Shown here piece after piece: positions 32,406 to 45,300 of a DNA stretch of 64,000 nt. The notes under the pieces are model-generated. The model was not told the origin of the DNA. It was given only the letters and a program-made list of their open reading frames with translations, and did no database searches. Both the position numbers and the translations under genes were made by a program. How positions within the stretch are numbered: the first letter of the stretch is position 1; the number at the start of each line of letters is the position of its first letter. Location: positions 16,828,241-16,892,240 of the forward strand of contig OU744453.1 in NCBI GenBank assembly GCA_916610825.1. The letters are read 5' to 3'. Origin of the DNA: Haliclystus octoradiatus. Lineage: Eukaryota > Cnidaria > Staurozoa > Stauromedusae > Haliclystidae.

Positions 32406-34200
32406 TAATTATTCTTATCATATGATGACTCGTTGGTTATCATAATCATGTTTTCGTTGAATCAAATGGTTATAATCGACGCCATACATAATTTTGTAAA
32501 TAATTTTATATTTTATACAAATGATAACAATGCTTCTCATAATAATTACATAGTTAAAAAACTGTAAACTCATATGGGGAATTTCGCAGCATGATTTCCA
32601 CTACAGATGCGCGAAATTTTTTTCGAAATCAAACATTTTATAAATCCATCTTGGCATCTGTGAACAGAAGCATATTTGCTCGATACTGATGCAATGACAA
32701 CATCAATGCAATGCTCCGATTGGCTTCAAGTATTTTTCATCGGAGCAAATCGCAAAAAAGTGGGAGCAATTCCAATTAAAAATTTCGCTGAAGCAAATTA
32801 CCACAGCCGTTCCTGCGTGGTTTCAATGTCGCACTGCGCGTGCGTGTTATCACCAGGCAACTATAATAGTAGAATATGTGTGAAACCCTGTTGTTATAAA
32901 ACGCGACAGATATACAGCTCGATTGTTGAGTTAAAAGAATAGTTTTTTTCAATGGAGTTTGGATCTGATCAGCATCAGATGTACGCATCTCTGCGATTGT
33001 TGAAAGCTGCAATCAAGTCAGAGTTGTGCAGTAAATGCAGTAATCTAGTCACGGATAGAAGACTGCGTGCAGTATTTACATTTTCGTTAAGATAAGTTTT
33101 AGTCGGGGTTTTAGTCTGCGCGCAAGCTAGTCATGGAGAGAAAATAACAACAAATTTGATTGGCATTAAAATATTAAAATATATAATATTTCACATATTT
33201 ATATGGTCATCAATAAACATTTACATATGAAATTGTATTTCATAGTCATAAAATGTAAAAAGTACAATTAGAAAATTAGGAAATAATAAATACTAATATA
33301 TAATTCGAATTTTTAAGTTGGATTTTTAAACAATGTAAAAATGCTGTATTTCAAAATGGCTAATTGAAATTCAAAGTTTTTATTGGTGTTGAGAACTTGA
33401 GATGGTTGAAAATGTTTGTCCTGTGATTGCTTTCAGGGATTGATTATTTTACAGGCAATATCCTACTCTTCGATTCTAACGCTTCTGACACGTTATATCA
33501 ATATAATATAGTATCATCAAAAAGGTCAAACCATATAATTATTTTTAATATAATTTATAAATTCATTAATTTGATATCTATTCTAACTTGGTTATAATTA
33601 TTAATTTTCCAAGGGTACCAATTTACTTCTTTTTTCTACAGATGCTTTCACAGCTTTAATAACAACAAATGGATCTTTATTGACATTGGCAGTCTTGAAA
33701 AAAATGAAACAAGAAGTTGGAAACATTATAACTTCATCTCATTATAATTCCCATTTATGTAAAATCTAAAAGTGTTTTCACGTGACGTCACGGGCATGAG
33801 CAGCGGTCATGCTGACATGTATTTTTGCAATGGAGTCTTTTCAACATAATGATTTCCTCAATTATCAATTACATTATTGAACTTCTTCACGGCACAGAAA
33901 CACATGTACATAATATGTGATATGTTCCTTAACTTGCGAAGAGAATCATTTAAAAAAAATGTCCGCCAGCCAAAAATGAGTTGTGATAATTAACAGCAGT
34001 TTTGTTAAAGTTTTGTTTTGAGTCTGCACGCAGGCTAGGTAAACGGGTATACCATTTTCAGTAAAGGGTCCATGTACTCATGATTATTAATGTTTTCATT
34101 AATTATTCTACCACAACCGGGTAAGTTACTTTTAATTACTAATCAGCTAATAAACCACGTTGGGTGGTTAGCTGATGAGTATTTTATAGCATGTGCAAGT
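32406..34200. other. Intergenic AT-rich DNA with MITE ends
   Basis: No gene found. Motifs GTCTGCGCGCAAGCTAG (near 33114-33130) and GTCTGCACGCAGGCTAG (near 34022-34038) resemble the outer end of the TAGCCTGCG MITE at 24051, so decayed copies are likely here. The short plus ORF at 32676-32942 has no recognisable features. Confidence 0.5.
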
Positions 34201-34335
34201 TTAATGGTCGGATGCCCAGTTGCCCACATCCTGACGCCAACCAATAGTTCTTCTACAAGGGGTCGAACTTATGACTCAACGGGCAGAGGTCAAAGGTCCT
34301 ATCCAATAGTCTACTACAATAATTCTCCATACAGT
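34201..34335 (-). mobile_element. Degenerate tRNA-derived SINE (second family)
   Basis: Shares ATCCTGACGCCAACCAATAG and a tRNA-like B-box complement (GGGGTCGAACTTATGACTC) with the copy at 41600-41703. Degenerate. Confidence 0.5.
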
Positions 34336-34404
34336 GTTGAAAAAGGTTTAGCCTTTCAAAATCCTAAACAAATTAAGTTTTTTGGCTGGATTTTTGTTGA
34401 ATAA

Positions 34405-34774
34405 CTGAGACGCTGTCGCCCTATCGAAGGAACCCGTACCAAGCCTCTATTTCTAGCTATACTACCTTCTCTATACAAACTTATTTTCGTCGAGAGCAAT
34501 GATGTTAAATGCTCTTTATTGATCTCAGCTACTGAAGATCAATTTTAACAGATTTTATGGCTGATGGCCCTCGATTGCGCAATGATACACCACAGCTACC
34601 CACAATGCAATTTCCTCTGGACCATTCCATCCAATTTCAGAAGATGGTGATATCCGATCGTGTAATGATTCAGATAAAGTCAAGGCTGAGTTGACCTTCG
34701 GGGGATTTTAACCACAGTCGATCAGATATAAATAGATCTGAAGTTCGGTTGATCTGCCATCTGAGCTAATCCTC
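34405..34774 (-). mobile_element. tRNA-derived SINE, family 1, copy 1
   Basis: The right end on the minus strand gives a tRNA-like head beginning GGGAGGATTAGCTCAGATGG (A box), with a B box GTGGTTAAAATCC, more mutated than in other copies. The body and the 3' end (CCTTCGATAGGGCGACAGCG) match copies at 40521, 42321 and 60488. More diverged than those copies. Confidence 0.8.
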
Positions 34775-35483
34775 CCATTGGTAACCTTTCAGGATCTAAG
34801 ATACCAGGATCCTGCTTATGTCAAACATTGGCCTCATGGCACTATGTGATGTTCCACAAAGAGGAAGAACAGTTAGCATATATAACTCCTACCGATTCAC
34901 TATTTCGGATTTTCGGATAGAGTAATGGCTAAGATCATGACCACAGGACAATTTCAATTGTAGACAATCGGGATCAGAATCCTGACCTTGAAAGCTGTTC
35001 TCAATCTAGTAAGATCATCTGGATTTCATCTATACATTTCTTGACACATAAAGTCTACGTAAATAAAGTATTTTATCATAAATGCATCAACTTACTCCAA
35101 ACAAATCGAATGAGCTGATATCTGACCTCGACCTAGAATAGAAAAATTATATAATTAAACCAAATATAACTGCATTTAATTTCAGAAATCAATTATTCAT
35201 ACTTTATGGGTTATAAATTGCAGGGCTGGGAAAAGCTCCGTAAAAAATGAGGAAGTTATCGAGTATTTGCTCTGTTTTGAGTAACTGCACCCCTGATTAA
35301 AGCACATAAATTAGTACACTACACAGAAATAAATACACTGCCTGGAACGTCCTCTTGATGAGATAAAATTTTCGAAGAAAAAGTACAATATAGCCACATT
35401 ATACGCCCATAGGTTCCTTTATTTTCATTTCATTTGTCACTGTCATGAGTTCATAAACGTTAAATGTCCTTTTTTTCCAAGCT

Positions 35484-35656
35484 CAGGGTTCGGTAAAAGG
35501 GTTGAGCCTTCTGAAATCCTAGAGGCATTTCTATATTTTCTTTGGAATTTTTTGTTGAAGTTTGACTAATAAATCATAAAATTATCAAATTTCTTCTGGA
35601 CTTGTTATGGCCCCCAGAACTTAGGATTGCAGGATTCCTACTTTTGTCGGACCCTG
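35484..35656. mobile_element. CAGGGTCC hAT-like MITE, copy 1
   Basis: Ends CAGGGTTCGGTAAAAG and CTTTTGTCGGACCCTG. Flanks TCCAAGCT and GCCAAGTT look like a mutated 8-bp duplication. Related to 40176-40350. Confidence 0.65.
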
Positions 35657-35797
35657 GCCAAGTTAAGTAATTCAAAGAGATAAGGTGATTATGAATTTTA
35701 TTAGCTGATAAAAAAGCCGTAAACTTAACCATATGGATACATCAAACATCATGAATTAGTTTCCATTGTATTTTAAACAAATTGTTGATTCGGTATA

Positions 35798-35942
35798 CAT
35801 AGTCAGACCTGTTAGAGCGGTCACCTGTCAACAGTGGCCACTTCAGTAATATACGAAAATAATTATTCTATTGAATAAATCCTGTATATAAAGACCACCT
35901 GTGAATTTATCTATATGTGGCTGTTATATTCAGGTTTCACTG
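35798..35942. mobile_element. pogo-like TA MITE, copy 1
   Basis: Left end TAGTCAGACCTGTTAGAG, right end ATTCAGGTTTCACTG followed by TA, with inner GGTCACCTGT and GACCACCTGT motifs repeated in both orientations. Same family as 36455-36641, 39486-39615 and 51262-51438. Confidence 0.6.
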
Positions 35943-36302
35943 TATTAAAAAAACACAGACATTTGGAAAAGCAACCCATCAGTTTTCCTGCGTCTCATCA
36001 TACCGCATTCATGCAACATGCAAGATTTACCTCATCGGCATCTCATTTTTAAATTTGATGTTGATAATCAAGGTTCTACAATCTATAGAATCTACAATCT
36101 ATAATCATTGCTAAATACTTCAGTATTTTGAGAACGCCTGTTTTTTTTTTCATTTTTCATGTCACTGACTACTAACTCATCTTGACCTAGGTATAACAGG
36201 TCAAGTCATTCCGTTGTTCACTGAACAGTACTGATGACGGCTAATGATCAGAAATAAGTGTTTGTCTGCTGATACAAATTTAGAATCTATAGAAATATAT
36301 AC

Positions 36303-39300
36303 TCACGACGTGAGTGGTCCACGATAAACAATCCGAGTAATTGCGGGTAATACATTTCCATTATCAGTCTTTTGATTCTAAAATACAATTGTTGGCACAA
36401 AAATTCAGCAAAAAAATAAATTTTAAATGCAGCAGAAGGCAAACGATATCACAAGTCAAACCTGTATAGAACAACCGTAAATGATATAAAAGGGTATGTA
36501 GAGAAGTTGATCGTTATATGCAGGTGGCCTTTATATACATGGTTGATTCAACAGAAATACTATTTTAGACAATGAAAGGATAACCACTATACAGCTGTGA
36601 CCACTATAAACAGGTGACCGTTAAGATCGGTTTGACTGTGTAATGCAGCTGTTACCGTTTTACCGCTGTATCACTATTCTATTGCTAGATGAGTGGTTCG
36701 TTACGCATAACGCAATGATGGGAGATGACCTTTACCGATTGTCTAAGGTAATAGGCCACAGATTTTTGAATGCAATTCCCTCTGGACCATTCCATCGACA
36801 GTCATATGCAATCATTTGAGGTTCAAGAAAAATTACCTTAGGGTACCTACATTACCATTTATTGCAGTTAGTGTAGTTAACTGGAGAATGTAATATTATC
36901 ATATAAAGTCAATACCCAATTGCACTTCAGGGACTTTGCGACCCACTTTGGGATGACTGTCACTCCTTTGATAATAGCTCATCATGAGTACGTTAACATC
37001 GTTTATGAAAAATTCATGAGCTCAAATCATTTTTTTTTGGCAGGGGCAATTATCACTATGTACAGTATGTAGTTAGCTGAAAATTTGATGCGTCTATAAG
37101 GAAATTATTGCTGAATTGACCTTAGGGGGTTTGAACCACAATCTATTACATTTCGAGTCTGGTTGCAGTACCATTTGCAAATTATCGAATGGTAGTCAAG
37201 ATGCAGTTGTTGAACTATGTGATGGTATGTGTATTAATTAATGAGTCTTTTTATTATATGAGACCTGCAAGAGCTGGTCCATAAGTTCATGATGTGAGTT
37301 CACAAACTGTTCATGAATGTCAAATGGTCTCATTTTGACGAGCTTTCCATGCTTATTCATGAACCTTTTATGGAAAGTTTGTGAAATGCTATAAAAAAAT
37401 CATGAAGACATACATGTAAATTGGGCAATGTAGCTTTCATGAACTGGTTTCGGTGCACATTTCAAAACAATTTTTGACTCCAATCAGTTCAGAATATCAT
37501 GGTTAATAGGAGTATTTCTAATAATTATTTGATAGTCAAAGAGTCCATATGATTGGTTGATTATTTCAATGGGACTATACTACTACGCAGAGTGTAGATT
37601 TGCGTTTAGAAACTGTTCGTGAACTCATGAAATGTATTTCGCAGGGATATGCCTTCGAATCTTCTGTAAATTACTTAAATGTAAAAGATGCAGATGAATT
37701 GTTTTATTCTTGTGCCATTATCTGTTATTATAATTTTAGTTGATGGCTATTATGTTTGATTTGCCTCGTTTGTGATATTAGTTAATACGTTGTTAATAGA
37801 ATAGGCACGTTGACGTCATGCATGTCAACAAGGGTATATACGTAGCTTGCATGATAATAAAATGCGGCACATAAATGACGATAGATTGAAATTGTTCCCG
37901 TGTTAATAGTTTAATGTTTAATAATAGTTTAGCTTGAATGTGTTTATTCCGTATCATGTAAAATTGTTCCTGTCTTAATGACTTTGTTTTGTACTTTTAT
38001 TATTTGGACTTTAGCATTGACGTAAATAGTTCTTCAGTTCAGTTAGTTTTTGGTGAAGAATAAATTGTGGAAATTATTGATTGTGTGTTATTGCTACAAT
38101 TCTATTATCAATTAGCAATGATTTCACAATTTTATTATTATTATATAGTTGTGTGCTAATATAAGAGTGACGCTGAAATGATCACTTACCAGAGGAGGGT
38201 AAACAAATCCACTACTTAGTGATAATAACTTTAAATCGTCAATGAAGGCTGTAAAACAGTGGAAAAAAGATCTAAATACCCACACAAAAATAGGAAAACC
38301 CCTGCAAAAAATAGTTCAGGAGTTCATGAACAGTTCATGAACAGTTCATAGAAATTTGGGGCCATTAAACGTTCATGAACTGTTCAGGAACTTCTAAACT
38401 GTTTTTCGCAGGGGAAAAAATAAGGTTACAACATTCACAAATTAAAATTCAATAAACAATTCAGGATTATTTTCAAGTCAGATTAAAGTGATATTCTATA
38501 CAAAAATGTAATAATTTCCGACTAAGTGATAAACTTAATCATCACCGAGTTATAAAAATAACAAAAATTTACAAAATCATTATTGAATGGTTCCGCATAT
38601 CGATGGTGATGTTAGACAATACATCCTCTGTGAAAACATTTCACGAACGTTAAAAGGCCTGATGAACAGTCAACAAAGTCAATAAAAAACAGGCTCAAAT
38701 TTTGCAGCATGGAATAGACTACCACAAAAACATTCACAAACTTACCCCTATAAACAAAATGCAACAGGCGAAAATAATGCGTATTTGGTTTCTCACTGAT
38801 AACCAAAACTTCATAATCTTTTTGTGGAGTCTAGAAGAACATATAGAATATAAATGTAGATAGATCAAGTCAGTCCCTCAGTCACTGATCAGTATTGATT
38901 ATGGCTAGTGACAAGAAACAAATACCTGTCTGATTATAAATGTAGATAAAAGATGAATTGTCGCTCTCTAGGCAGCAATACATAACAAAATTTCACATGG
39001 CGACTGGCCATGAACAATTGCTTAGCTGATACTTTGTGTGTTGCTCCATGATAGATATTTCGCAATACTGAGTAATTATGAAACTTGGATTAATGTCATC
39101 AGTGGTTTGAAAACTCTGGTATATGATGGATCTTATGAACAGGTGGACGCTGTACCCCTGTGAAAAACAGTTCAGAAGTTCATGAACAGTTCATGAACAG
39201 TTTATGAACGTTAAATGGCTCCAATTTTTCTGAACTGTTCATAAACAGTCAATGAACCCTCACAGACAGTTCATGAACTGTTCATGAACTCCTGAACGGT

Positions 39301-42300
39301 TTTTGCAGGGGTATAGAGGTGACCGTTATGACAGGTTCGATTGTAATAAATAAATTTTCTTACCAAATAAGCAATAGCAGATGCAGACCCATAGCTTACA
39401 GCTAATCCCAGCAAATGATGTACCTTTAGTAACAACAAAACAACATGTTTAGGGAATATCAACAGATGATAGGGTCAGTATATTATTACTTTACAGGTGG
39501 CCTTTATATACAGGTTTGATTCAATAGAAAATACTATTTAAGATATCGAAAGAGTGACCACTATAGACAGGTTGCCTCTGTATAGAAGTGACCGTTATAA
39601 CAAGGTTTGACTGTACACTGTTTCCAGTCCATGTACATTCTAATTCTACTTCAGATAAAGCAGAAAACCTTTCACATATCGAATTCTGCTATTTTCATGT
39701 TATGTCGGGAAATCAATGTGATGATTGACGTTGATGTGACGTAATATGTAGGGATAATAGGTCTGATCAAAGCTATTATCCCATTGTGACCTCATATCGA
39801 ACCTATTATCCCGAGTTACTGCTTCACATCATGGAACATTAGAAAATAACTCATTATATTGGTAAGATCATAAGAATGGAGTTTGAAATCGTACCCAAAA
39901 TATTTCCTCGAAATAAGAAATATAACACAAACAACAATTCCAGATATGGGCACCCGTATAACCCATTTCATCACACTATTGGCCCTCATTATGGTTTGTA
40001 TTACATTTTCTTTCAAAGCTCCATGAAATTAAGTTCATGAACGTTAAATAACCAAATACTGTCACCAGGTCATGAAAAGTGGGCCGTTCAATGTTCATGA
40101 ACGGTTCCTGGACAGATCAAGAGGTTTATGAACAGTGGATGAAGTTCAGGAACTCAACAATTTATTTTGCAGGGGCAGGGTCCGACAAAAGTGTGGATCC
40201 TGGGATCCTAGATCCCGGAAGGCTAGACAAAATTCCGAAGAAAATTGATGTTTTTAATGATTTTCTGGTCAAACTTCAACAAGAAAATTCAGAAGAAAAG
40301 GTTGAAATGCCTTTAGGATTCCAGAAGGCTGAACCTTTTGTCGGACCCTGTGCAGGGGAAGTATTGACCAAATCTTCTACAAACATTAAATTATAGCCAG
40401 ACAATATAAATGCTATGACAATTACGAGACCTGTCAATTTCTACAGATTTGAAAAGTGTACCAATAAAAAGTAACACGTCCATTTATCGCTGCCATTTTG
40501 AGTTTAATCCTCAAATGTTAAAAAAGTAATGTAGACGGTGTTGCCCTACCGAAGGCACCAGTACCAGTCCTCTATTTCTAGATGAGTGGCTTTTTCGCAG
40601 AGAGCAATGATTTTAAACACTCTTTGTTGATCTCAGCCGCGACACTGCAGATCAATTTCAACAGATTTCATGGCAGACAGGTCTCGATGCGCCGCAGCTA
40701 CTGACATTGCATTTCCCGCTGGACCATTCCATCCTTAGATGGTACTCATTTGATGTTCCAGATGAAATCAAGGCTGAGTTGACCTTGGGGGGATTCGAAC
40801 CACAGTCGATCAGATATGATCCGATCTGAAGTTCGGTTGCTCTGCCATCTGAGCTAATCCTCCCTCAAATGTTAGAACATCTTGAGCTTGTAACGGTCGT
40901 CAATCAATCCACCAGTTTAAAGAGAACTACTATACCTTAAATAGATTTGTCCAATAATTACTTCCACCGTTGGTTTTCGCATATTGTACAGCAGATGTAT
41001 GTAAATGATGCCATTTCGCTACACAAAAGTAAATAGATACCAATGATAACATCTGGCTTATAAATATAATTATGTGCACTGGTATCTCAGTAGCAGACTG
41101 CCCGCATCATTTACGAGAAAAAGGGCTTTGACTCCTTGTAAAATCACACATGTTCCATGTATCTGCCTGTAAACTCGTTATGCCACTCAAACAAACAAAC
41201 ACCTTCTGATGTGAGTTTCGATCACAGTTAAATAAGTGGGAACATATTTTATCAATTAGATGCTATCCTCTTATTGGCCAAGATGAATATCTAAATCCGG
41301 ACAACCCTTGCGAAAAGATTAGTGGAGTTCATGAACTGTTCATGAACTTTACAAAGTTTCATGAATAATGTTCATGAAAATATTTTAAACAGTTATGAAA
41401 AGTTCATGAACACTAAATCATCCAATTTTAATGAAATTTTTCATGAACTGTTTTTGTGAAAATTAGACAATTCAATGTTCATGAGTAACTTTCACAGGGG
41501 ATAGGCTCTCAATTCGAACACAAAACAAAGTAATCAGTTAATGACGTTCAAAACCATTCACAACAGAAGTACAACGAGAAAGTTGTATGTGTGAGTTTAA
41601 CGATCGGATATCCTTCCTGACGCTAACCAATAGTGCTAGGATTTGAACTCAAGACCCTGCAGTGTATGTTCAACGTCCTAACCACTACACTAACAACACC
41701 CCACTCTGACGAAGAACTAAACACTGGCAGCATAAAACTTTGTAAAATACAGTACCACAAAATTCTAATACCATTTTAGACTTGCTGAATTTTTTCCTGT
41801 ATTGTGAGAATATAATTAGAATCTATAAAAAAAGTCAAGGATTGTCTAGAGTCTTTTCAATTATCTTATCCATTTCTCTCTAAAAACAGTTCATGATTGC
41901 TAAATTGCCCTATTTTCATGTTCACGTTCATCAATTGTTTCTAAAATGCTCATAAACAGTTCATGAAGATAGACAAAATTTTTGCAGGGTTTTGTAAGGC
42001 TATGAATACCTTACCATAGTACGCATAATCCCCAAGTGTTGCATGTATATGTGGATGGATTTGACTGGCACTTGCTTTTGGTAAAATATCCCAATACATA
42101 AATCTATAATTATGAGTTGGACTTTCCTTATGTGCTGTCTCAAACCTGATAAATGAATGTACGACAAATATGAGAATAGGTAGAAAATCACATCTGGAAA
42201 TTGTAAATTGTATGATATTTCATGAATGTAACAACGGAGTACTTTCTTATAGTCAATCATAGACATGAAATGAAGCGCTTTTATGATAGTTGAGTGACAT

Positions 42301-45300
42301 AGCCTATTGTTATATGTAAAAAGTAATGTAGACGGTGTCGCCCTACCGAAGGCACCCGTACCACTCCTCTATTTCTAGATGAGTGGCTTTTGTCGCTGAG
42401 AGCAATGATTTTAAACGCTCTATGTTGATCTCAGTCGCGACACTGCAGATCAATTTCGACAGATTTCATGGCAGATAGGTCTTGATTGTCAATGCGCAAC
42501 GATGCGCCGCAGCTACTCACAATGCAATTCCCTCTGGACCATTCCATTCGCCATCCTCAGATGGTACTCATTTGCTGTTTCAGATAAAGTCAAGGCTGAG
42601 TTGACCTTAGGGGGGTTTGAACCACGGTCGATCAGAAATGATATTTACAAAAAGACATATGAATTGAAGACTTAGCAGACACATGTCAGATGACGACATC
42701 AATTGGATATAAATCATTCATCTTACACAAGTAGAATTTAAGTGGGAATCTTCAATAATCTTCAAAATATATCTGGAACCATACAAAAACATTGTTACAA
42801 CAACAAAGATAATTGGCCCCTGAGGCTACCAAATTTGGAAATAAATATTGAGCCATGAAAGGAGTGATGTTACTATATATGAGTGGTAGGGGAGTATTTC
42901 GTCAGGCTATACCGCTGACTTGACTATTTATTATAAATCACTTACCATCTCAGAGCGAGCTGCATTGCATCTACGAACTAAAATATCATAAAATGATATC
43001 TTTGTAATAAAATAAGTATTTCAATCCTGGTTTCAATTTCTGACAAAACTCTTGGCCATTCTCAATGTCAGAAAAACTTGGACTATTTTCGTGAGATTTA
43101 TGTTGAATTTTGCAATTTTCTCTTAAAGTGCGAATGACACAGGAAAGATTTTAACGCAGATCAGGGTAGCTCAAGCTAAATGATGAAGAATGATGAAAGG
43201 ATTTTTTGACTAGGATGTGTATATAAGCGGTGATATTTAATGTGACACGAAAAAAGCTTGGAAATCAATTACAGTATCAGGTATGATGGAGCTCATAAAC
43301 AGTTCATGGATGTTAAATGGTCCAATTCCCATGAACTGTTTATAAACAGTCAATACAGTTCACGTATCTTTTTAAAATTGAACTGTTTGTGAAAAGTCCA
43401 TGAAGTTCTCAAACACTTAATGAGGTTCAAAAACATTTTACTGAGTTCAGAAATAGTTCATTAACTCAGTATACTTTTATGATGTGAATTGGGTTATATA
43501 GAGCTCAGATTATATTCATATTGAAATGATAAATATAGAAAGTTGAATCTTGTAATTTTATTTACCTCTTCTAAGGAAAATTCTGTAGGATTATGATTCC
43601 TCAAAAGCAGCATTCCATGGTACTTTTCAATTTTGAACGTGTTTGAAACTAGAAATAAAATAAATATCAAACATTTCCATGTACATTATTATGTAAGATA
43701 TTGAATCAAAAATGTAAAATGACCACATTTCAACATTTGAAATGTTTGTTTTTTTTATTTTAAAGTGTAGATATCGCCTTTGAGGACAGAACATATTTGG
43801 ATAGAACTGTTTTTTCTATCCGTACATGTCACTGTTGCGTTTTGCATAACACAACTACTTCCCCATCAAAATTGGTAGTTTGGAGATTCCATTTTCTCAC
43901 GATTTGAAACCAAAAAGGGAACAAAAACCACAGGAGAGTTTGACCGTGATTTTCTGCCAACATCCTACGTTTTATTGCTACAGGCAAAACGAAAGTCGTA
44001 AATGTTTTAATTTTTTCATTAAATATTCAACTGTTCATACTGATCCTCCTAGCTCTTTTTTTATACTATAACATATTCCAAAAAGAGCTATAAACTTCAA
44101 AATTGTAACTTTTCGATTTAACACTTTCTAGGATATACATATCACATCAGCAGGATTATTGTGTTGCGACAGAGGCTGTGATCGTCTGAGCCTCACTTTA
44201 ATATTAACCTCGTTTGTGTGTTGTAACTATGTTCTGTACCTAGCGTGTTTGTAATTAGTACATTGGACTTACAGCTAAAGTTGATACATGTGATTGTCTT
44301 GTGTTGTTTTATGATTGGTTGTTTGTAAAGTATGGTGCAATAGCAAAATATACAAGGCTACTGCACCCTTTAATTATAGGTGTTCTGTAACTGTGGCTGG
44401 CGATGATAGCATCTCTTTGATTTAATTATAAATATTTTGTTAACTTATTACTAAAGTTTCTTCTTTGAGTCGCAGTTACAGGCAACCAACTACTTTGTCT
44501 GCTTTGAAATAGAATCGCCTAATATTCTATTTATTTTGTTTATTGAATTGGGCTTATTGTTGAATAATAAAAGACCAAAGATTGAAGGAAATTAATGAAC
44601 TTGCTATACAGTCCTCTACCATTGGCATAATCCCTTCAAACTTTGTGATGAGGCCTAAGATTTGTGTCTCAAAATTCAACTCAAATCTATTTCAGTCATA
44701 TTCAACCCTAGTTCAGACATCGTAGCGTATAGCTCGTCAGATTATGTTGTACTATAGTAGCTAAAAGTATCAAGATGAATAGTAACACATTTATTAAAAA
44801 TAAGCAAAAACATTCCAACTTTTTTTTTCCGTGTAGCAATTAAAACATAGGGTTTTGACTGAAAATGTAGGCCAAACTCTCTTGTGGTTTTACTGTAATA
44901 TCGTTCCATTTGTCGTTTGTGTTGTTTCTGTGCTTGAAACCATGCTGACACTTGAAATTTGAAGCTATGCCGAAGCCATGACTGGCATTGATTGTTGAGC
45001 ACGTAGCAACCGCTGGTCATGTTGCTCCTTTAATTACATTTCTAGTTAGGAAACAAAGCCTGACATGCAAACAATTTGGGGATTAGCTAATAGAATGTTA
45101 AAAGGACATGCCAAGATGAAGTTGACCCTTAAAGGAAATACTGTAATGTCATAATTCAGAAATATCTGATAAGCTGACATAACATAATAGCAGTATAAGA
45201 AAACTTTTTTGCTGGGAATTTTATATCAATAGACAATTTAATCAACACATATATGGCAATATCTTTTGACAAATTAACAAATTGTGCTCTTTACCCATAG

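Noticed and set aside
32676..32942. 88-codon plus-strand ORF
   Set aside because: No domain, no splice context, and an opposite-strand ORF of similar length; treated as chance.
40079..40396. 105-codon plus-strand ORF
   Set aside because: It runs through the foldback MITE and the CAGGGTCC MITE with its inverted ends.
40792..40863. tRNA gene on the minus strand
   Set aside because: A and B boxes are present, but the sequence is the head of a SINE with body, tail and target duplication, repeated at 34.7, 42.6 and 60.8 kb. The arms do not fold as a normal tRNA.
41638..41703. tRNA-Asp/Glu-like gene
   Set aside because: Head of SINE family 2. The acceptor stem does not pair and similar heads occur at 34.3 and 61.7 kb.
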